Below, piece by piece: positions 16,861 to 25,645 of a DNA stretch of 64,000 bases. Origin of the DNA: Vibrio genomosp. F10 str. ZF-129 (GTDB lineage Bacteria > Pseudomonadota > Gammaproteobacteria > Enterobacterales > Vibrionaceae); the NCBI RefSeq assembly GCF_000287055.2, contig NZ_AJYQ02000137.1, positions 273,879-337,878 of the forward strand, given 5' to 3'. The position numbers and the translations under genes were made by a program. The notes under the pieces were generated by a model, which saw only the letters and a program-made list of their open reading frames with translations, made no database searches and was not told the origin of the DNA. How positions within the stretch are numbered: the stretch's first letter is position 1; each line of letters starts with the position of its first letter.

Positions 16861-17779
16861 ATCACAAATGGTCATAGAGGAAAGTGTCCAATCTCGACCA
16901 AGATCGAAACTGAAGTCTAAACCGAAATGGAAAGTCTATCTCGCATTAACCAAGCCCAAAGTGATCGCCTTGATGCTATTAACTGCAGTGGTGGGAATGT
17001 GCTTATCGACGACCAGTCATTTGCCGTGGCAGCCAACTCTGTTTGGGCTGATTGGTATTGGTTTGATGGCCAGCGCCGCCGCCGCATTTAATCACCTAAT
17101 AGATAGAAGAATCGATGCCATCATGGCTCGAACTTTTAAACGCCCTTTGCCTTCCGGAGAAGTGGCCGCAGTGCGTGTTTTCCTGTTTGCTTTATCACTG
17201 GGTATCGTTGGTTTTACATTGTTATACGCCATGGTGAATAGTTTAACCGCATGGTTAACGTTTGCGAGCTTAATCGGTTATGCCGTTGTATATACTTTGT
17301 ATTTAAAACGAGCGACACCACAGAATATTGTTATTGCTGGGATAGCCGGAGCAATGCCACCGTTATTAGGTTGGACGGCAATCACGGGTGAATTACACGC
17401 GAACGCTTGGTTACTAGTGATGATTATCTTCATATGGACACCGCCACATTTTTGGGCTTTGGCGATACATAGAAAAGACGATTACGCTCGTGCGGATATC
17501 CCTATGTTACCTGTCACTCATGGCGTTGAGTACACCAAAACGTCGATTCTGCTTTATACCGTGTTGCTCGCGCTTGTTTGTATGTTGCCCGTGTTAGTGG
17601 GAATGAGTGGCGTCATTTATCTCACCGTTTCATTAGCGTTAAGTGCTGGTTTCATTCAATCGGCATGGAAACTGAAATTCACGGATAACAGCGGGCAAGC
17701 GATGCAGACGTTTAAGTTTTCTATCTACCATCTGATGGTTTTGTTTGCAGCGCTGCTGCTCGATCATTACCTCGTCTAG
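16853..17779 (+). CDS. cyoE: Haem O synthase (protohaem IX farnesyltransferase)
   Basis: This UbiA-family membrane prenyltransferase adds the farnesyl chain to haem B. The first aspartate-rich motif is in NHLIDRRIDAIMARTFKRPLPSG and the second region is HRKDDYARADIPMLPVTHG; VKIYLALTKPKVIALML-type sequence opens the membrane part after a basic 30-residue N-terminus. About nine helices fit the family. The ATG at 16853 has AGGAG at 16841-16845. It is the last gene of the cox assembly block and could equally be labelled ctaB. Confidence 0.93.
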   Translation: MNKSQMVIEESVQSRPRSKLKSKPKWKVYLALTKPKVIALMLLTAVVGMCLSTTSHLPWQPTLFGLIGIGLMASAAAAFNHLIDRRIDAIMARTFKRPLPSGEVAAVRVFLFALSLGIVGFTLLYAMVNSLTAWLTFASLIGYAVVYTLYLKRATPQNIVIAGIAGAMPPLLGWTAITGELHANAWLLVMIIFIWTPPHFWALAIHRKDDYARADIPMLPVTHGVEYTKTSILLYTVLLALVCMLPVLVGMSGVIYLTVSLALSAGFIQSAWKLKFTDNSGQAMQTFKFSIYHLMVLFAALLLDHYLV

Positions 17780-17824
17780 CTTTTAGTCAATGATGAGCAA
17801 GCAATGAGTAAGTAATGAATTGGG

Positions 17825-17872
17825 TGTAAATAAAAATATACACCAAAGTTAAAGTGTAAATATATAGGTAAT
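17825..17872 (+). promoter_or_regulatory. Pair of TyrR-box-like sites upstream of aroG
   Basis: TGTAAA-N6-TATACA at 17825-17842 matches the TyrR consensus TGTAAA-N6-TTTACA with one mismatch. A second TGTAAA-N6-GGTAAT begins at 17855, exactly 30 bases on, resembling a strong/weak box pair. TyrR control is an inference from the motif. Confidence 0.6.
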
Positions 17873-18013
17873 ATTGCCTTTTGTTTAAATTAATGATTGA
17901 ACTTTTCCTGCTTAGTCGATAAGTTACAAGCAACAGGAAATGATTCACCGAGTCCCTGTATTGTATTTGGTACCGATAAACTCGGAAGTTAGACAAATAG
18001 GAAGTAGTACGCA

Positions 18014-19066
18014 ATGTTTCAGACTGATGATGTAAGAATTAACAAAGTAAAAGAACTATTACCACCCGTTGCTGTTTTAGAGAAATTTCCAGCAACTGAA
18101 ACAGCCTCTTCGACTACGTTCCAATCTCGTGAAGCGATTTCAAATATCCTACAAGATAAAGATGACCGTTTATTAGTGATCGTTGGCCCTTGCTCAATTC
18201 ATGACACAGAAGCGGCGATTGAATACGGTAAGCGATTAAAAGTACTGCGTGACGAATTAGGTGACCGCCTAGAAGTCGTGATGCGTGTTTACTTTGAAAA
18301 ACCACGTACAACCGTTGGTTGGAAAGGCTTAATCAACGACCCATACTTGAATGACACATTCAAGATCAACGATGGGTTACGTACAGCGCGTAAACTGTTG
18401 CTAGACCTGACTGATATGGGCATGCCGACAGCGAGTGAGTTTCTCGATATGATCTCGCCACAATATGTGGGTGACCTAATTAGTTGGGGAGCCATCGGCG
18501 CTCGCACCACAGAATCTCAAGTCCACCGTGAGCTGTCTTCTGGTCTCTCTTGTCCAGTCGGTTTTAAAAATGGTACCGATGGTAATATCAAAATAGCGAC
18601 GGATGCGATTCGTTCCGCAAGTGCCTCTCACCATTTCTTATCGGTGACTAAATTTGGGCACTCTGCAATCATTGAAACCAGTGGTAACCCAGATTGTCAT
18701 ATCATTCTACGTGGTGGTAAAGAGCCGAACTTTAGTGCTGACCATGTTGGTATTATTAAACAAGAGTTGTCTGCTTCTGGCCTACCAGAGAAAGTGATGA
18801 TCGACTTTAGTCACGCGAATAGCTCTAAACAGTACCAGCGTCAAATGGTGGTTTCTGACGACGTAGCGAACCAAATTGCGGGTGGCGAAAACGCTATCTT
18901 CGGTGTGATGATTGAATCTCACCTTGTCGAAGGCCGTCAAGATTTAGTCGAAGGTCAACCGCTGGCTTATGGTCAATCGATCACAGACGCATGTATTGGT
19001 TGGGATGACACAGAAAAAGTATTACGCCAACTGGCTGATGCAGTCGAAGCTCGTCGTAACGCTTAG
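18014..19066 (+). CDS. aroG: 3-deoxy-7-phosphoheptulonate (DAHP) synthase, class I
   Basis: This enzyme catalyses the first step of the shikimate pathway, condensing phosphoenolpyruvate and erythrose 4-phosphate. The 350 residues match the AroG/F/H family end to end: DDVRINKVKELLPPVAVLEKFP, VIVGPCSIHD, MRVYFEKPRTTVGWKGL, the metal/PEP segment GARTTESQVHRELSSGLSCPVGFKNGTDG, IDFSHANSSK and the closing ITDACIGWDDTEKVLRQLA. It looks closer to AroG than AroF or AroH, although the upstream TyrR-type boxes mean feedback specificity should not be assumed. It is monocistronic with its own terminator. Confidence 0.94.
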   Translation: MFQTDDVRINKVKELLPPVAVLEKFPATETASSTTFQSREAISNILQDKDDRLLVIVGPCSIHDTEAAIEYGKRLKVLRDELGDRLEVVMRVYFEKPRTTVGWKGLINDPYLNDTFKINDGLRTARKLLLDLTDMGMPTASEFLDMISPQYVGDLISWGAIGARTTESQVHRELSSGLSCPVGFKNGTDGNIKIATDAIRSASASHHFLSVTKFGHSAIIETSGNPDCHIILRGGKEPNFSADHVGIIKQELSASGLPEKVMIDFSHANSSKQYQRQMVVSDDVANQIAGGENAIFGVMIESHLVEGRQDLVEGQPLAYGQSITDACIGWDDTEKVLRQLADAVEARRNA

Positions 19067-19086
19067 ACTGAGTCAACAAAATGAGT

Positions 19087-19118
19087 AAATGGCTTTCATC
19101 TGAAAGCCATTTTTTTTT
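19087..19118 (+). terminator. Rho-independent terminator of aroG
   Basis: AAATGGCTTTCA and TGAAAGCCATTT form a 12-bp stem with a two-base loop, running into nine T residues. Confidence 0.9.
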
Positions 19119-19129
19119 GTGTATCACAA

Positions 19130-19161
19130 TTGATTAATTGATTAATTGATTAATTGATTAA
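19130..19161. repeat. Four perfect TTGATTAA octamer repeats
   Basis: TTGATTAA is repeated four times without a mismatch between the aroG terminator and the ODP-like gene. The last unit contains the stop codon of that gene (complement of TTA at 19158-19160). Confidence 0.9.
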
Positions 19162-19898
19162 TTTGAGTTAATCGCAATGCCGACATCTAACGCATCTAAC
19201 CAGTCAAGAAATCGCTTCACATCATCCCCTTGGAAAATCCCGCCGTGCTGCGGGCACATCATATCGATATCCAATTTACTGACTCTTTCAATCCAATCTC
19301 GTTTGGCACGGTTTGAAGGCATCCATCGCTTGTGAAAGTACTCCATTTTTGGAATGTGGTCGTTAAAGTCCTCAACAAAAAATGGCGCGTCAGGTTGATC
19401 CATTGCGGCACCAATATCACCAGACATGAGTATCTTTGCTTCCGGATCGTAGACTGAAAAATTACCGGATGAATGCATATAGTGAGCCGGTATGAATTGA
19501 ATTTCCTGTCCGGAAAGAAGCACTTTCCCCCCATTATCGGCAATGCCTGAAAAGGTAATAGACTCCATACCAAAATGCCGAATAAAAGATTCCCACAGCC
19601 AAGGAGTATGCAAGGTGGCCGAGGGTAAAGCTTTATCCCATAAACCGAGAGAAGAAATAATATCGGGATCTTGATGGGAGGCAAACAAATGCACGATGTG
19701 TTCAATGGGCACTTCTTTGACTACGCAACCCAGCATGGCTGAAAATAGCTCAATACCGCCAGGATCAAGTAATATCGCCTGATCACGGTTAACGATCATG
19801 TACTGGTTCGTATCAACAATTTTATCTGGTTTATCTGGATCTCGAGCAAAAACAACCCATCGATGTTGTCCTTTTTCATACAGTACTTTTGATTGCAT
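19158..19898 (-). CDS. ODP-like di-iron metallo-beta-lactamase-fold protein
   Basis: The 246 residues form one metallo-beta-lactamase fold of the flavodiiron/ODP branch, without the flavodoxin domain of true flavodiiron proteins. Candidate iron ligands are HQDPD (replacing the usual HxExDH), the His of PAHYMHSSGN, the Asp of LMSGDIGAA and the His of PQHGGIF. Known relatives bind O2 or NO and act as sensors in some chemotaxis clusters. No signal peptide, so cytoplasmic. Its start overlaps the end of the upstream chemoreceptor-like gene by 23 bases, so the two are translated together. A hydrolase role is less likely, given the ligand pattern. Confidence 0.8.
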   Translation of the reverse strand: MQSKVLYEKGQHRWVVFARDPDKPDKIVDTNQYMIVNRDQAILLDPGGIELFSAMLGCVVKEVPIEHIVHLFASHQDPDIISSLGLWDKALPSATLHTPWLWESFIRHFGMESITFSGIADNGGKVLLSGQEIQFIPAHYMHSSGNFSVYDPEAKILMSGDIGAAMDQPDAPFFVEDFNDHIPKMEYFHKRWMPSNRAKRDWIERVSKLDIDMMCPQHGGIFQGDDVKRFLDWLDALDVGIAINSN

Positions 19899-20505
19899 AG
19901 TTCACCCTGGCAAAAAGAGAAAAGAGTCTAAGGGATTGTAAAACATGCTTTTGAATTGCTTCAGCAAGTTCAGTCACGCTCTCGGCGATAGTATTGAGTT
20001 GAGCTTGGTATTTTTCATCAGCCTGAGAAGCCTCAACACTCAACATGGTGGAAATTATTTGTGCGATCCGCAATTCGTCATACAGTGTTTGCAGCATGTC
20101 ATGAAGGCTTTTGGCTTCAGAATAAAAACGATGACTGATCTCTGAATATTCCGAGAGGTTGTTGTCTCTCGCGATATCCAATGTGCGGAGGTATTGTGCG
20201 TCGGGATTTTTTAAATACACCCATTCAAACCGATCAACGGCCGATGAGGCACGGGTGCCCGCAGTGGCCATTTTGCTTAGATTTTGCGCTTTGACATTGA
20301 TGGTTTGAGAAGTTTCAAGGGTGACTTTAACCAAGTCATCTATGGAATCCGTAATTGGGCGAAACCCAGCGGCGCTTTCTCCAGCCCTTAATGCTAAGGC
20401 TCTGGCATTGCTGGCGACTAATAGCAATCGTTTTGCGATCAGCATGCCTCGATTCAGCTCAGCGGCAACTTCCGCTGCAATTACAAATACAGGTTTACTA
20501 GCCAT
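19876..20505 (-). CDS. Reduced methyl-accepting-chemoreceptor-like signalling protein
   Basis: This is a soluble, fully helical protein of 209 residues. Residues about 30-75 (LLLVASNARALALRAGESAAGFRPITDSIDDL) resemble the conserved chemoreceptor tip, where NLLALNAAIEAARAGE..GRGFAVVADEVR is usual, but shortened and altered. The following VKVTLETSQTINVKAQNLSK continues like a receptor signalling helix. No membrane helices or sensor domain are present. The downstream overlapping gene is an ODP-like di-iron protein, so the pair may form a split O2/NO receptor. I chose ATG 20505; the frame extends only four codons to a TTG. Homology to chemoreceptors is moderate and should be treated as such. Confidence 0.6.
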   Translation of the reverse strand: MASKPVFVIAAEVAAELNRGMLIAKRLLLVASNARALALRAGESAAGFRPITDSIDDLVKVTLETSQTINVKAQNLSKMATAGTRASSAVDRFEWVYLKNPDAQYLRTLDIARDNNLSEYSEISHRFYSEAKSLHDMLQTLYDELRIAQIISTMLSVEASQADEKYQAQLNTIAESVTELAEAIQKHVLQSLRLFSLFARVNYAIKSTV

Positions 20506-20620
20506 AGATATTGTCAATATTCATTAACTTATAATGATTAACTATAGACCACATATTTAAAGTGCAAGAGCTCATCGCTAGATAATAGCGTCGATTAGGC
20601 CAACGTAATCTGAATCCGAA

Positions 20621-20644
20621 GGGTGCTTGCCAATGCAAGTACCC
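20621..20644. other. Imperfect hairpin downstream of the amylase gene
   Basis: GGGTGCTTGC and GCAAGTACCC pair over ten positions with one G-T. It lies about 95 bases after the amylase stop and lacks a T-run, so a terminator role is only possible. Confidence 0.35.
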
Positions 20645-20737
20645 CTCTATTACTGTCATTTCCATCTTATCTAAAGCTTTTGAGTACGCTACGCTCTAAA
20701 GCACTCGAAGCCTTAATGTTTGGAAAGCGCGAATACG

Positions 20738-22810
20738 TTAATGACCCACAAACGCGACCACCACTTTATCGCTCTCTAATTGACGAGAGAACACATACGC
20801 GTTGTCTTGTTGAATTTCCATGTGTGTTCCTGCGCCTATCGCTGGGTGGCGTTGGCGAAATTGCCCAAGCGTCTGCCAATGCGTTAGCAATGATTGTCTT
20901 TTAGCATCCAACGTCCAAACCATGTCTGATCGGGTTCCTTGGTGGAAATCATCCGCATAGGGCCCAATGTTCCTGGCGACTTCATCCCCGTAGTAAACTT
21001 GGACTGCACCAGGGCTTAACAGTAATGCGTTGGCGGCATTGCGTTGGATATCAAACGACTTAAAGCGACTAAAAAACAGTTCGGTATCGTGAGACGACAT
21101 ATAACTCACAGGAAGAAAATCGTCCGATTGTTGCATTTTCTCTGTGTAGTCTTGGTAAGTCTCTGCCATTTGGCTGAAGCACACGGCGCCTTTATCTAGC
21201 TTCTTCTGCATATCAAAGTTGATGAGTGCGTCAAAGCCATCATCAAAATAGGGCGTTCGATAGGCTGAATGGCCCCACACTTCGCCCATCATCCAAAATG
21301 GCTGACCCTTAGTATTGTTTTCACTTCTCCAACGTTCCAAGTTTTCACTCGCTTGGTGCTTGAGCCGTTTCCATTCATCACTTTCAACATGTTTTACGGT
21401 ATCTACCCGAAAACCATCGATGCCGAATCGTTTCACCCAGTCCGTCTGCCATTCAATTAAGTAGTCACTGACCGTGTATTGGTCTCGGTGCTCGACGCGA
21501 GTTCCAGGGTTTTTCATTAACCAAGAGGGTGGAGTGACAAACTCATCGGATTCAGTCAGAAAGTCGGGTAACCCGGCTAACGTCATCGTGATATCACTAG
21601 AGCCGGGCTTTGGGTAATTGGGAAGGCCTGCTCTGACCCAATCTCCGCCCCACCAATGGCTCCACTGATCGCTCTTATAATCAATGCCCTGATGAAAATC
21701 ATGCCAATTTTGGTTCGGTTGTGGTGTCCACTGGCTAACGGGGGTTGGTATGATGTTGGGATCGATGACGTCGATGTCATCGAATTGCAGGTCGGCTAAA
21801 GTCGCGTAACCTGAGTGATTGATGACCGCATCAAGAAGCACTTTCATTCCGCGCTGGTGTGCACCATCGACTAAGGCTTTTAAGTCCTCATCTTGGCCAA
21901 AGTTCTCATCAATTTTTGTGAAATCTCGAGTCCAATAGCCATGGTAGGCATAGAAAGGGAAACTACCACTGTCGCCACCACCGACAAAACCGTGCACTTG
22001 TTCAACGATAGGAGAGAGCCAAATGGCATCGGTTCCTAGGCTCTGAATGTAATCTAGCTTATTGATGACACCTTTAAGGTCTCCTCCATGAAAAGTCCCA
22101 ACTTCGTCGCGTCCATCTTTTCTTCGGCCGTAGCTTTGATCGTTGTCACGGTCACCATTGTTAAAGCGGTCAACCATAACAAAGTAAATATTGGCGTTTT
22201 TGTAGGTAAAGGGCTGTTGTTTGATTTCAAGATCTTGAATTTCAGGAGTATAGGGTTCGAGCAACATTAAACCGCCGCTTTTAGGTGAAACGGTTAAGGT
22301 CACTTGCTGATCTTGAACGGTGACCTGCTGCTGGCTAAACACCTCTCTCAGCAGGGTTCCTTCAGGGAAAGTGTCGGCCAACTGAATGGTATGGTGAGTA
22401 ACGGTGTTTTGTTCACATTGAAGCTTGGGCAGAGGGCGCTTAAACGCGGGTTGGCTACTGGCTTTGGCTTGGCGATTGAAAAGTAGTGTGTGCTTGTCGG
22501 CATCGAAGTGAAACGCATAATCGCCAGTAAAACGAATTTTTAGGGGAAGAATAAGCGGCTCAGAGCAGGATAGTTGAATAGGATGGCTGAACTTCACTTT
22601 TTGTTGCTGATTAGCCTGGCAATCCCCTTCAATTCCGGAAATTTTTAGGGTGTAGCTATCTTTGGCAAGGGAAACCACTAAAGGCGTGTCACTGTTTAAT
22701 GGGAAATCACGGCTCGTTGTCGTTGTTGTTATGGTTAAGTTCGGGCTGGCCATGCTTGTCGATGCTATAAGAGACAAAAGCAACCCTATAGAGATCTTTT
22801 TCACGTTCAA
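20738..22810 (-). CDS. Secreted GH13 alpha-amylase (MalS-like)
   Basis: The enzyme hydrolyses alpha-1,4-glucans, probably maltodextrins in the periplasm. A signal peptide (ISIGLLLSLIASTSMA) is followed by about 180 residues of beta-rich N-terminal domain, then a TIM barrel opening NANIYFVMVDRFNNGD. GH13 signatures are DAVINHSG, GIDGFRVDTVKHVE (nucleophile Asp), MGEVWGHS (acid Glu) and SYMSSHDTELF (transition-state Asp). At 690 residues it resembles E. coli MalS. The reading frame stops after SDKVVVAFVGH, which looks like the first strand of the usual C-terminal beta domain, so the tail may be cut short. It is monocistronic. Confidence 0.87.
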   Translation of the reverse strand: MNVKKISIGLLLSLIASTSMASPNLTITTTTTSRDFPLNSDTPLVVSLAKDSYTLKISGIEGDCQANQQQKVKFSHPIQLSCSEPLILPLKIRFTGDYAFHFDADKHTLLFNRQAKASSQPAFKRPLPKLQCEQNTVTHHTIQLADTFPEGTLLREVFSQQQVTVQDQQVTLTVSPKSGGLMLLEPYTPEIQDLEIKQQPFTYKNANIYFVMVDRFNNGDRDNDQSYGRRKDGRDEVGTFHGGDLKGVINKLDYIQSLGTDAIWLSPIVEQVHGFVGGGDSGSFPFYAYHGYWTRDFTKIDENFGQDEDLKALVDGAHQRGMKVLLDAVINHSGYATLADLQFDDIDVIDPNIIPTPVSQWTPQPNQNWHDFHQGIDYKSDQWSHWWGGDWVRAGLPNYPKPGSSDITMTLAGLPDFLTESDEFVTPPSWLMKNPGTRVEHRDQYTVSDYLIEWQTDWVKRFGIDGFRVDTVKHVESDEWKRLKHQASENLERWRSENNTKGQPFWMMGEVWGHSAYRTPYFDDGFDALINFDMQKKLDKGAVCFSQMAETYQDYTEKMQQSDDFLPVSYMSSHDTELFFSRFKSFDIQRNAANALLLSPGAVQVYYGDEVARNIGPYADDFHQGTRSDMVWTLDAKRQSLLTHWQTLGQFRQRHPAIGAGTHMEIQQDNAYVFSRQLESDKVVVAFVGH

Positions 22811-23033
22811 TCCTTAAATATGTGATGAGATAGGTGATGGAAAATTAATCATAAGTCGCATGGGGTAGAGTGACATCATTCTTGTCTTCTACGCCCTAAA
22901 GTCTGCTTCGTTTCACAAAAATGCCTTTGGGGGGCGCAGAGATTTGGAGTCAAATAGGTGGATTTGAGTCGCGAACTTGTGTGCTATTTTATCGATAACT
23001 GTTCTCACGCACATTAGGTGATTTGGCCCACAA

Positions 23034-23639
23034 ATGAGTCGTAGATTATTAAATCGAATATTGGTTGTGGTATGCCTGGTTATGGCTCCAAGCTATGCTA
23101 GCGCGGAGGCATCAACGTTTCTGCGTCCTTTTTTGTCTCAGGAAGCCCCTTTGTCGCTGAGTCAGTTAAGGGAGAATACTGATCTGTATGACTGTGGGTT
23201 AGAACAAGACGATCAAGAATTTTGCAGCGATGAGATTAGATACTATAAAACTCGCGTCGTTGTGACGTTGCTGGTTGGTTCCGATACGCGTGTAACGAAG
23301 GTAAAACTTAGCGCTGATTTCAGCCCGATTCATTATACGGATTTGCAATTGAATTTGCGTAAAGATGGCTTTCACATAGTGGAAGTGCGTAAATCAGGTC
23401 GCCATTTTTTGGTGGCAGAAGAAATACGCCTTGCTGATCGTCAAGCCGCGGATAAGGCGCTGATTGAGTTTATGAATCAAGGAGCGATTGACGATTCCAT
23501 TGAAGTGCGTTGGCAGTTAGCACATAAAACGCACACAAAAAATAAAGAGGTTGAAGCGGTATTTCGAAGCCATAACGAGGGCATAGAGATCACTTTCTAC
23601 GTTTCAAAAGATTCTGACGCGGCTGAAACTCAAGAATGA
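23034..23639 (+). CDS. Hypothetical secreted protein
   Basis: I do not recognise the family. The N-terminus RRLLNRILVVVCLVMAPSYASA is a clear signal peptide. The mature part (about 175 residues) has two cysteines (YDCGLEQDDQEFCSDE) that could form a disulfide, followed by regular beta-strand pairs (YYKTRVVVTLLVG, VTKVKLSADF) and a basic segment (RKSGRHFLVAEEIRLADRQ). It ends in an acidic tail. A periplasmic or surface role is likely. It stands alone, divergent from the amylase gene. Confidence 0.6.
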   Translation: MSRRLLNRILVVVCLVMAPSYASAEASTFLRPFLSQEAPLSLSQLRENTDLYDCGLEQDDQEFCSDEIRYYKTRVVVTLLVGSDTRVTKVKLSADFSPIHYTDLQLNLRKDGFHIVEVRKSGRHFLVAEEIRLADRQAADKALIEFMNQGAIDDSIEVRWQLAHKTHTKNKEVEAVFRSHNEGIEITFYVSKDSDAAETQE

Positions 23640-23838
23640 AAGCGTCTTAGTTGTCGTTAAGTCAGCCGTTTCCTCAGTGCTTATTGATAACATCTGCTGA
23701 GAAACGTTTACAACTTTAATGGATAAACGTGCCATACGGCTCAAAACGAGTACCTTTTAAAGAAATAGATTTCATAGAGATTGAGCTAACGCATATTCGC
23801 GCATACTCTGATCTCAGTTAATTATAGGAGAACTGTTC

Positions 23839-24765
23839 ATGGTGGCTAACGTAAACACGCCCGCTAAAGTAACAATGGCACAGCAAGGCCCAGAGCTTTC
23901 AGAGCTAGTACAAGGCTATTGGCGTATGGCTGAATGGGGGATGACTCCACAAGAAAGACTGACATTTTTGAAGCAGCATATAGAACTTGGTGTGACTACC
24001 GTGGACCATGCTGATATCTACGGTGGCTATGAATGTGAGATACTGTTTGGTCAAGGTTTAGCTCTTGATCAATCGGTGAGAGATGAGATTCAAATCGTCA
24101 CTAAGTGCGATATCAACTTATGCACTTCTCATCACCCAGATCGCAAAATTAACCACTACGACACCAGTGCGACTCATATTCATCAGTCAGTAAATAACTC
24201 ACTGACACGTTTAGGTGTTGAAAATGTGGATGTGTTACTGATCCACCGCCCAGACGTATTAATGGACGCAGACGAAGTCGCTGAAGCGTTTACCGAGCTT
24301 CATAAAGTGGGCAAAGTAAAACACTTTGGTGTGTCTAACTTCTCACCGGCTCAGTTTGAACTGTTGCAGTCGAGATTGGGTAAATCACTCGTTACGAATC
24401 AAGTGGAAATTAACCCTCTGAATTTTGAAGTGGCACACGACGGTACACTTGATCACCTACAAATGAAGCGTATTCGACCAATGGCATGGTCTTGTCTTGC
24501 TGGTGGAAGCTTATTCAACGGTACGACAGAGCAAGAAAAAAGAGTGATCAAAGAGCTTGAGGCATTACGCCTTGAAATCGGTGCAGAGAGCATTGATCAG
24601 GTCATTTATGCCTGGGTTCGTCGTTTACCATCGAATCCAATCGCTATTATTGGTTCGGGTAAGATCGAACGCGTGAAAGCGGCAGTATCGTCACTTGAGC
24701 TTGAGTTAACACGTGAGCAGTGGTATCGAGTTTGGGTTGCATCAAAAGGGCACGGTGTGCCATAG
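23839..24765 (+). CDS. Aldo/keto reductase-family oxidoreductase (YdhF-like)
   Basis: This NADPH-dependent TIM-barrel reductase carries the AKR tetrad: Asp/Tyr in TTVDHADIYGGYE, Lys in IVTKCDI and His in DVLLIHRPD. The nucleotide-binding C-terminal part reads IAIIGSGKIERVKAAV. The length of 308 residues and VQGYWRMAEWGMTPQE near the start fit the E. coli YdhF group, whose substrate is unknown. The ATG at 23839 follows TAGGAGAA at a normal distance. A terminator follows 58 bases downstream. Confidence 0.88.
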   Translation: MVANVNTPAKVTMAQQGPELSELVQGYWRMAEWGMTPQERLTFLKQHIELGVTTVDHADIYGGYECEILFGQGLALDQSVRDEIQIVTKCDINLCTSHHPDRKINHYDTSATHIHQSVNNSLTRLGVENVDVLLIHRPDVLMDADEVAEAFTELHKVGKVKHFGVSNFSPAQFELLQSRLGKSLVTNQVEINPLNFEVAHDGTLDHLQMKRIRPMAWSCLAGGSLFNGTTEQEKRVIKELEALRLEIGAESIDQVIYAWVRRLPSNPIAIIGSGKIERVKAAVSSLELELTREQWYRVWVASKGHGVP

Positions 24766-24823
24766 GCTCGTTAACCCTGACCTTTAGACTTTAACGTTAA
24801 CAATCAGCGTTAACCATTATGAG

Positions 24824-24849
24824 AACCAGCCATTGTGCTGGTTTTTTTT
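24824..24849 (+). terminator. Rho-independent terminator of the aldo/keto reductase gene
   Basis: AACCAGC and GCTGGTT flank a six-base loop and run into TTTTTTTT at 24842-24849. It separates this gene from the seven-gene operon that follows. Confidence 0.85.
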
Positions 24850-24979
24850 ATCAGTGAGATTCCACTTATCTCTACCATTTACCATTCGCGCTGATAATCC
24901 CCCATTCGTCGCAAAGCACGGCACGCTAACCAGGATCGATTTAATCTTTCACCATCAACGAGTGAAAGGGAAAACCGAC

Positions 24980-25636
24980 ATGAACATCAAAACTATCAGT
25001 AAACTATCAGCCATCGCACTTCTCATTGGCAGCCACTCAATCTTTGCAACCAATGCAATGGCAGCACCGAGCGAGGCACTGATATCTGAGTACAATATGG
25101 CTGCAGAAGGCGATGAGGACAAAGTAGAGATTGTCTATGAGCAGCTTAACCAACAGATCCAATCACAGGGTGCAGACGCTCTTAGCATGGTTTATTTGGG
25201 AAGTACTCAAACCTTAATGGGACGAGATGCTTTCATGCCTTGGAACAAAATGAAATATACAGAGCAGGGCTTGTCGACCATATCTAAAGGACTCGCTTTG
25301 CTCGATAGCCTACCTGTCGATGCTCAAGAGTATCGTCAAGGTTTACCAGAAGCGTTATTGGCCAAGGCGATAGCGGCCTCAACATTCACTTCTCTTCCAG
25401 ACATGTTTAACCATTTTGATCGTGGTTATGACCTTTACCTTGAATTAATGGGGGATGATGACTTTGCCCATCAGAATTATGAAGCGACGTCTTGGATTTA
25501 TATTTATGCCATTAAAGCTTCATTAAGAGCCGGTGATGTCAATCAAGCTACCGAGTGGTTATCCGATATGCAGAAACAAAATGCGGAGCACCCGATGACA
25601 TTGCAAGCAGAAGCGCTTGTCAATAAAGCGGCCTAG
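24980..25636 (+). CDS. Secreted helical protein, first gene of the ABC/LolA-like operon
   Basis: A signal peptide (IKTISKLSAIALLIGSHSIFATNAMA) precedes about 190 residues of helical, acidic protein with pairs of amphipathic helices (EALISEYNMAAEGDEDKVEIVYEQLNQQIQ, GLPEALLAKAIAASTF, ATSWIYIYAIKASLRAGD), suggestive of TPR-like repeats though no exact TPR motif is obvious. It is likely periplasmic. I start at ATG 24980, 9 bases after AAGGGA; the frame runs back over the preceding terminator and is not coding there. Only nine bases separate it from the ABC ATPase gene, so it belongs to that transcript and may be an adaptor or cargo binder. Confidence 0.7.
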   Translation: MNIKTISKLSAIALLIGSHSIFATNAMAAPSEALISEYNMAAEGDEDKVEIVYEQLNQQIQSQGADALSMVYLGSTQTLMGRDAFMPWNKMKYTEQGLSTISKGLALLDSLPVDAQEYRQGLPEALLAKAIAASTFTSLPDMFNHFDRGYDLYLELMGDDDFAHQNYEATSWIYIYAIKASLRAGDVNQATEWLSDMQKQNAEHPMTLQAEALVNKAA

Positions 25637-25645
25637 GAGGCTACC

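Noticed and set aside
17788..17820. AATGA-containing repeats after cyoE
   Set aside because: Spacing is irregular (14 then 11 bases), unlike the other tandem arrays.
23664..23707. Hairpin GTTTCCTCAG / CTGAGAAAC after the unknown secreted gene
   Set aside because: Bulged stem with a long loop and no T-run; not convincing as terminator or RNA element.
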